NCBI RefSeq assembly: GCF_029948125.1
Contig: NZ_JASAMB010000023.1
Location: 56,047-120,046, forward strand
Direction: 5' to 3'
DNA length: 64,000 bases
DNA from: Catellatospora sp. KI3
Lineage (GTDB): Bacteria > Actinomycetota > Actinomycetes > Mycobacteriales > Micromonosporaceae
Below the pieces are notes generated by a model, which was not told the origin of the DNA, ran no database searches, and worked only from the letters and a program-made list of their open reading frames with translations. A program made the position numbers and the translations under genes. Position 1 is the stretch's first letter, and every line of letters starts with the position of its first letter. Shown piece after piece: positions 60,131-64,000 of this stretch.

Positions 60131-60214
60131 ATGTCTGGAACATTAAAAGTAAGGCTTTGTCACTTACCGGACGGCTAGCCGAGGGCTTGGGTAGTACCTT
60201 CGGTTGAATGGCAC

Positions 60215-60260
60215 TAGGGCGTTAGACGGGTCCGATTAGTACGAACCGTCCAACGCCCTA
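60215..60260 (-). terminator. Terminator downstream of hmgA
   Basis: Arms TAGGGCGTT/AACGCCCTA (60215-60223, 60252-60260) plus GACGG/CCGTC (60225-60229, 60246-60250) with one mismatch between them; 16-nt loop. Lies 29 bp beyond the hmgA stop. Confidence 0.6.
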
Positions 60261-60288
60261 AACGTCGGTGACGCGCTCTGTCAGTGCG

Positions 60289-61455
60289 TCACGCCGGTGG
60301 TCGTCCCGACCACGTCCAGGCATACCCGGGATCTTCGCAGGAAAGCCCCGGCTCGCACAGGTCCAATGGGCGGAACGTGTCCACCATGACAGCCAGTTCG
60401 TCGAAACGCTCAGCCCTGATCGACCGTTCGGCCGCCCCGGGCTGCGGTCCGTGGGTGAACCCCGACGGGTGCAACGACAGCGAGCCCTGCGCGATACCGG
60501 ATCCGCGCCGCGCCTCGTAATCCCCGCCGGTGTAGAAGAGGACCTCGTCGGAGTCGACGTTGTGGTGGTTGTACGGCACCGGTATGGCCAGCGGGTGGTA
60601 ATCCACCTTTCGCGGCACGAATGAGCAGATCACGAAGTTCGGCCCCTGGAAGGTCTGGTGCACCGGCGGCGGCTGGTGCAGCCGACCGGTGATCGGCTCG
60701 AAGTCGTGGATCGAGAACGCCCACGGGTACAGGCAGCCGTCCCAGCCCACCACGTCGAACGGGTGCTGCGCGTACACGTGCCGGGTCCAGCCGCGCCGGT
60801 GCTGCACCAGCACCTCGACGTCGGTGCCGTCGACCAGCAGCGGCCCGGTCGGCCCGCGCAGGTCGCGCTCGCAGTAGGGGGAGTGCTCCAGGAACTGGCC
60901 GCGCACGGACAGGTACCGCTTCGGCGGTCCGATGTGGCCGGTCGCCTCGATGGCGAGCAGGCGGACCGGCCCCTGCGGCACCAGCCGGTGCACCACCGAC
61001 GTCGGAATGATCACGTAGTCGCCCGCGACGGCGTCGAGCACGCCGAAGACCGATTCGACCCGGAGCGTGCCGTCCTCCACGTACAGGCACTCGTCGCCGA
61101 CCGCGTTGCGGTACAGCGGAGAGGGGGTGTCGGCCAGCACGTACGAGATGCGGACGTCCTCGTTGGCGAGCAGGTGCTGCCGCCCGAGCACCGGGTCGGC
61201 ACCGGTGCTGTCCAGCTTGTGCGGCTGCAGGTGCCGCGGCTTGAGCGGACGGTTGGGCAGCCGGGTCCAGGCCGGCGGGTCGAACTCCTCGGCGGCGACG
61301 ATCGCGGTCGGCGCGTGCCGGTGGTAGAGCAGCGACGAGTCGGATGAGAACCCTTCCTGCCCCATCAGCTCCTCGGCGTAGAGGCCGCCCTCCGGGGTGC
61401 GGAACTGCGTGTGCCGTTTCCGCGGGACCTCGCCGACGCTGCGGTAATACGGCAT
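60289..61455 (-). CDS. hmgA: Homogentisate 1,2-dioxygenase
   Basis: 388-residue non-haem iron enzyme opening the ring of homogentisate in tyrosine and phenylalanine catabolism. MPYYRSVGEVPRKRHTQFR at the N-terminus, FEPITGRLHQPPPVHQTF and VPYNHHNVDSDEVLFYTGG are family blocks; the His and Glu iron ligands lie in the latter region (HHNVDSDE), and LHPSGFTHGPQPG follows. The length is slightly shorter than the roughly 440-residue eukaryotic enzyme, as usual in actinobacteria. The ATG at 61455 has AGGAGG. Divergent from the unknown gene and fahA, sharing a 17-bp palindromic operator. Confidence 0.95.
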   Translation of the reverse strand: MPYYRSVGEVPRKRHTQFRTPEGGLYAEELMGQEGFSSDSSLLYHRHAPTAIVAAEEFDPPAWTRLPNRPLKPRHLQPHKLDSTGADPVLGRQHLLANEDVRISYVLADTPSPLYRNAVGDECLYVEDGTLRVESVFGVLDAVAGDYVIIPTSVVHRLVPQGPVRLLAIEATGHIGPPKRYLSVRGQFLEHSPYCERDLRGPTGPLLVDGTDVEVLVQHRRGWTRHVYAQHPFDVVGWDGCLYPWAFSIHDFEPITGRLHQPPPVHQTFQGPNFVICSFVPRKVDYHPLAIPVPYNHHNVDSDEVLFYTGGDYEARRGSGIAQGSLSLHPSGFTHGPQPGAAERSIRAERFDELAVMVDTFRPLDLCEPGLSCEDPGYAWTWSGRPPA

Positions 61456-61507
61456 GACGACCTCCTGGTGTCGCTTTTAGGAGCGGTGTCCACTTTACGA
61501 ATTGATC

Positions 61508-61524
61508 CGTCCGATAATCGGACG
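61508..61524. promoter_or_regulatory. Palindromic operator between hmgA and the fahA operon
   Basis: Perfect palindrome CGTCCGATAATCGGACG (8-bp arms, 1-bp centre), 53 bp from the hmgA ATG and 42 bp from the 61566 ATG. It lies just upstream of the rightward -35 and over the expected leftward -35 region. Size and symmetry suit an IclR-, GntR- or MarR-type regulator; none is encoded in the window. Confidence 0.65.
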
Positions 61525-61527
61525 CAC

Positions 61528-61556
61528 TTGTCCGCTCTATGTAGCGTCCATTAGAT
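61528..61556 (+). promoter_or_regulatory. Candidate promoter of the fahA operon (leaderless)
   Basis: TTGTCC (61528-61533), a 17-bp spacer and TTAGAT (61551-61556), followed 9 nt later by the ATG at 61566. No Shine-Dalgarno sequence precedes that ATG, so the transcript may begin at or near it. Confidence 0.5.
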
Positions 61557-61565
61557 TGACTGATC

Positions 61566-62399
61566 ATGTCAACGCCACCGTTGCTGGCTCAGCTGCTCGA
61601 CGACGCCGCGGTCTTCCCGCCCGGCAGCGCCGCGCTGCCCGACGCGGTGTCCGCCCACCGCGTCCACCGCACCGCCTGGTACGCGGGCCTCGTCGGCCCG
61701 CTGCTCGTGCCCGCCTCGCAACTGGGCCAGCTCGCCCCACTCCTCACCCCCGGCGAGACGCTGGCGGTCGGGGTCATCGGCGACGGATCACTGGCCGACT
61801 GCTTCGCCGTCCCCCCGACGGGCGTGCGGGTGGTGCAGGTCGAGGCCGCGATGGCCCGGCGCGGCGAAAACCCGCTGCCCGTGCTGTCCTCCTTCACCGC
61901 ACTGCTGCGCGAGCACGACCTGCGCGGCTTCGCCGAGATCCCGCTGGCCTGGGGCCTGCTGGCCGCGCTCGACACGCTGGCCGAAGCCCGCACCGGCGGC
62001 CTGGACGTGTCCGCCAAGTTCCGCACCGGCGGTCTGGCCGCCGAACTCTTTCCGACCCCTATGGAGCTCGCCGCGGTGATCATCGCGTGCCACGAGCGAC
62101 AGCTGCCGTTCAAGCTCACCGCCGGGCTGCACCACGCCATCCGGCACACCGACCCGGAGACCGGCTTCACCCATCACGGCTTCCTCAACGTGCTCGCCGC
62201 GGCCTGCGCCGCCGCGGACGGGTTGGAGGTCACGGAGGTCGCCGGGCTGCTCGCCACCACCCAGCCGCTCACCCTGATCGAGGCGGTGCGCACGCGCCGG
62301 TCCCGGCCGCGGCCGCTGTGGTGCGGGTTCGGCACCTGCAGCATTCCCGAACCCCTCGCCGACCTGCAAAAACTCGGACTACTGGACGGAAGCGCATGA
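61566..62399 (+). CDS. Conserved-looking unknown protein coupled to fumarylacetoacetase
   Basis: 277-residue soluble protein with no signal peptide or membrane helix. Alternating strands and helices (LLVPASQLGQL; AVGVIGDGSL; VVQVEAAM; GFAEIPLAWGLL; SAKFRTGGLAAELFPTP; FKLTAGLHHAIRH) suggest a beta/alpha barrel. The motif KFRTGG and a His pair in GLHHAIRHTDPETGFTHHGFLN could form a catalytic or metal site. It overlaps fahA by ATGA. The pathway step between HmgA and FahA, maleylacetoacetate isomerisation, has no recognisable enzyme here; I cannot say that this protein fills it. Confidence 0.75.
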   Translation: MSTPPLLAQLLDDAAVFPPGSAALPDAVSAHRVHRTAWYAGLVGPLLVPASQLGQLAPLLTPGETLAVGVIGDGSLADCFAVPPTGVRVVQVEAAMARRGENPLPVLSSFTALLREHDLRGFAEIPLAWGLLAALDTLAEARTGGLDVSAKFRTGGLAAELFPTPMELAAVIIACHERQLPFKLTAGLHHAIRHTDPETGFTHHGFLNVLAAACAAADGLEVTEVAGLLATTQPLTLIEAVRTRRSRPRPLWCGFGTCSIPEPLADLQKLGLLDGSA

Positions 62400-63571
62400 C
62401 CTGGGTGCCCGGAGCCGCCGGCAGCGGATTCGATCTCGACCACCTCCCCTACGGCGTGGTCGTGCCCGCCGACGGGCGGCCCCGGTGCGCCGTACGCATC
62501 GGGGAGCTGGCGCTCGACCTCGACGCCGCCGAAGCCGCCGACCTGCTCCTGGCCGCCGGCAGCCTGCGCGGACCCAACCTCGACGCGTTCCTGGCGCTCG
62601 GACCCGCGCACTGGGCGGCCGTGCGCGAGCGGGTGACCGAGCTGCTCGGCGACCCGGCCCACCGCACCGCGGTGGAGCCTCTGCTCATTCCGCTGGACCA
62701 GGTCACCAACGTGCTGCCCTGGACCGTCGCCGACTACGTGGACTTCTACTCCTCGGAGCACCACGCGTCCAACGTCGGGCACATCTTCCGGCCGGGCCAG
62801 CCCCCGCTGCTGCCCAACTGGAAGCACCTGCCCATCGGCTACCACGGCCGCGCGGGCACCGTCGTGGTCAGCGAGACTCCGGTGGTACGCCCCAGCGGTC
62901 AGCTCGCTGCGGGTGTCTTCGGCCCGTCCCGGCGCCTGGACATCGAGGCCGAGGTCGGCTTCGTGGTCGGCGTCGGCTCGGAGCTCGGCCGGCCGGTGCC
63001 CTGGTCCCGGTTCGCCGACCACGTGTTCGGAGTCGTGCTGCTGAACGACTGGTCCGCGCGCGACATCCAGGCATGGGAATACCAGCCGCTCGGGCCGTTC
63101 CTGGGCAAGTCGTTCGCGACGTCGGTGTCGGCCTGGATCACGCCGCTGGCCGCCTTCGGCCCGGACGCCTGGGTGCCGGCGCCCGAGCAGGACCCGGCGG
63201 TGCAGCCGTACCTCGACGACGACCGCCGCGCACTCGACCTGGCCATCTCGGTGGAGTGGAACTGGCAGACCGTGGCCACGCCGCCCTTCCGCACCATGTA
63301 CTGGACCCCCGCGCAGCAGCTGGCCCACCTCACCGTGAACGGAGCGAGTCTGCGCACCGGCGACCTCTACGGCTCGGGCACCGTGTCCGGGCCGGAGCGG
63401 GCGCAGGTCGGCTCGCTGCTGGAACTCACCTGGGGTGGCCGGGAACCGGTGTCGCTGGCAGGGGAGGAGCGCACGTTTCTCGTCGACGGAGACACCGTCG
63501 TGCTGCGCGCCCGGGTCGGAGACATCGAACTCGGTGCCGTCGCGGGAACTGTTTTCCCAGCTCAGAGCTAG
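62396..63571 (+). CDS. fahA: Fumarylacetoacetase
   Basis: 391-residue enzyme splitting fumarylacetoacetate into fumarate and acetoacetate, the last step of tyrosine breakdown. VADYVDFYSSEHHASNVG, PNWKHLPIGYHGRAGTVVVS, RRLDIEAEVGFVVG (metal-binding Glu), LLNDWSARDIQAWEYQPLGPFLGKSFATS (in part) and NWQTVATPPFRTMYWTPAQQLAHLT are all characteristic of the FAH family. The ATG at 62396 overlaps the preceding stop. With hmgA on the other side of the operator it forms a homogentisate catabolic locus. Confidence 0.95.
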   Translation: MTWVPGAAGSGFDLDHLPYGVVVPADGRPRCAVRIGELALDLDAAEAADLLLAAGSLRGPNLDAFLALGPAHWAAVRERVTELLGDPAHRTAVEPLLIPLDQVTNVLPWTVADYVDFYSSEHHASNVGHIFRPGQPPLLPNWKHLPIGYHGRAGTVVVSETPVVRPSGQLAAGVFGPSRRLDIEAEVGFVVGVGSELGRPVPWSRFADHVFGVVLLNDWSARDIQAWEYQPLGPFLGKSFATSVSAWITPLAAFGPDAWVPAPEQDPAVQPYLDDDRRALDLAISVEWNWQTVATPPFRTMYWTPAQQLAHLTVNGASLRTGDLYGSGTVSGPERAQVGSLLELTWGGREPVSLAGEERTFLVDGDTVVLRARVGDIELGAVAGTVFPAQS

Positions 63572-63717
63572 TGTGACGGCGGGCACCTACCCCCGATTTG
63601 CCAGCTCAACGGGGGCCCGCGTAATGTTCTCTCTGCCAGCGCGGAACGGACAAAACACGCGAGCGAAGAGCTCAAGTAGAAGTCCGGAAAGCGCGGGACA
63701 TTCGGGTGGTGCGGAAC

Positions 63718-63746
63718 TTGCTTTCGCGAAACCGACCGAGTAAGGT
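63718..63746 (+). promoter_or_regulatory. Upstream promoter (P1) of the putative rrn leader
   Basis: TTGCTT, 17-bp spacer, TAAGGT. Predicted start near 63753. Confidence 0.5.
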
Positions 63747-63927
63747 ACTACGAGCCGGCAACGAGCCGGGCGGATGAAGTCGCCAAGACCAAGTCTTGAT
63801 GCGGATGTCCGGCCGGGTTGCAGGTTCTCCCCCCACGAAAGATCACCACCTGGTGGTGTCTGTGTGCGGGGAAAGGAAATCTGCAAAATCGATTCCTGTA
63901 GATACTGAACTTTCAGGAAATTACAGG

Positions 63928-63956
63928 TTGACACGGAGCGGAAGACCTAGTAAGCT
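63928..63956 (+). promoter_or_regulatory. Downstream promoter (P2) of the putative rrn leader
   Basis: Perfect -35 TTGACA, 17-bp spacer, TAAGCT. Predicted start near 63963. The only consensus -35 with correct spacing I found in the window. Confidence 0.65.
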
Positions 63957-64000
63957 GGATGAGTTGCCCCAAACGGGATCTCACATAGTGAGACGAAGTT

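Larger units (their letters stand above)
63572..64000 (+). promoter_or_regulatory. Probable rRNA operon leader with tandem promoters
   Basis: 429 bp without a gene, clearly less GC-rich than its surroundings. Two well-formed promoters face right: TTGCTT-N17-TAAGGT (63718-63723, 63741-63746) and TTGACA-N17-TAAGCT (63928-63933, 63951-63956). After the second comes GATGAGTTGCCCCAAACGGG, which reminds me of the leader upstream of 16S rRNA genes in Micromonosporaceae. CarD, encoded in this window, typically acts at such promoters. The 16S gene itself is not reached. Confidence 0.6.

Overview
The window is high-GC actinobacterial DNA, most likely from the family Micromonosporaceae. GTG starts are frequent, many gene pairs overlap as ATGA or GTGA, and the gene complement is typical of actinobacteria: Lsr2, ClpC, CarD, DisA, septum-formation lipoproteins, an orphan NuoD and a DUF3180 protein. 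The genus cannot be fixed from sequence reading alone. I saw no insertion sequence, CRISPR array or tRNA gene.

Layout. (1) 1-7414, minus strand: a compact operon for a type IV secretion/conjugation-type machine (VirB2-like, PrgI/VirB3-like, VirB4 ATPase, TrbL/VirB6-like, VirB8/TcpC-like, then a muralytic enzyme cut by the left edge). (2) 7646-9924: folate genes, with folP-folB on the minus strand and folK-DUF3180 on the plus strand, diverging from an 18-bp gap. (3) 10087-15135: an orphan ABC-type permease, a coiled-coil membrane protein, and an orphan NuoD convergent with a MidA/NDUFAF7-type methyltransferase. (4) 15269-22914: cofactor genes for pantothenate/CoA (DUF2520 oxidoreductase, panC, panD, coaX) and NAD (nadB, nadC), interrupted by two tandem septum-formation lipoproteins. 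(5) 22911-39822: housekeeping genes including lsr2, clpC, mutY, def, disA, radA, carD, ispD and ispF, with several poorly known lipoproteins and membrane proteins. (6) 40232-60024: a roughly 20-kb exopolysaccharide island. (7) 60289-63571: homogentisate (tyrosine) catabolism, hmgA and fahA, with an unknown coupled gene. (8) 63572-64000: noncoding DNA with two tandem strong promoters that look like the leader of an rRNA operon lying just beyond the right edge.

The most distinctive system is the exopolysaccharide island. It contains a complete Wzx/Wzy-style set: WbaP-type initiating phosphotransferase, GT2 and PssD/PssE (Alg14/Alg13)-type glycosyltransferases, Wzz-like chain-length protein, Wzy-like polymerase and Wzx-like flippase. 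To this it adds two sulfotransferases, one fused to the PssE/Alg13-like half of a split glycosyltransferase. It also has an APH-like kinase, a DUF3048 lipoprotein, two GH26-like hydrolases (one tail-anchored with a DNRLRE-type module, one lipoprotein) and two secreted beta-propeller proteins, one with a malectin-like domain. I infer that it makes, exports and trims a sulfated surface polysaccharide. The Wzz-like protein has lost the Walker A lysine of its kinase-like half.

Other structure not explained by genes includes a 58-bp palindromic element present twice (12888-12945 and 39179-39236), a 265-bp block of degenerate tandem repeats followed by scattered inverted copies of a CTGTGGTCAG motif (31461-31958), an exact 10-mer shared by two control regions of the exopolysaccharide island, a 17-bp palindromic operator between hmgA and its divergent partner, and several genes whose start codon sits 5-9 nt after a -10-like hexamer with no Shine-Dalgarno sequence (candidate leaderless genes). 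Transcription units are repeatedly closed by perfect GC-rich inverted repeats.
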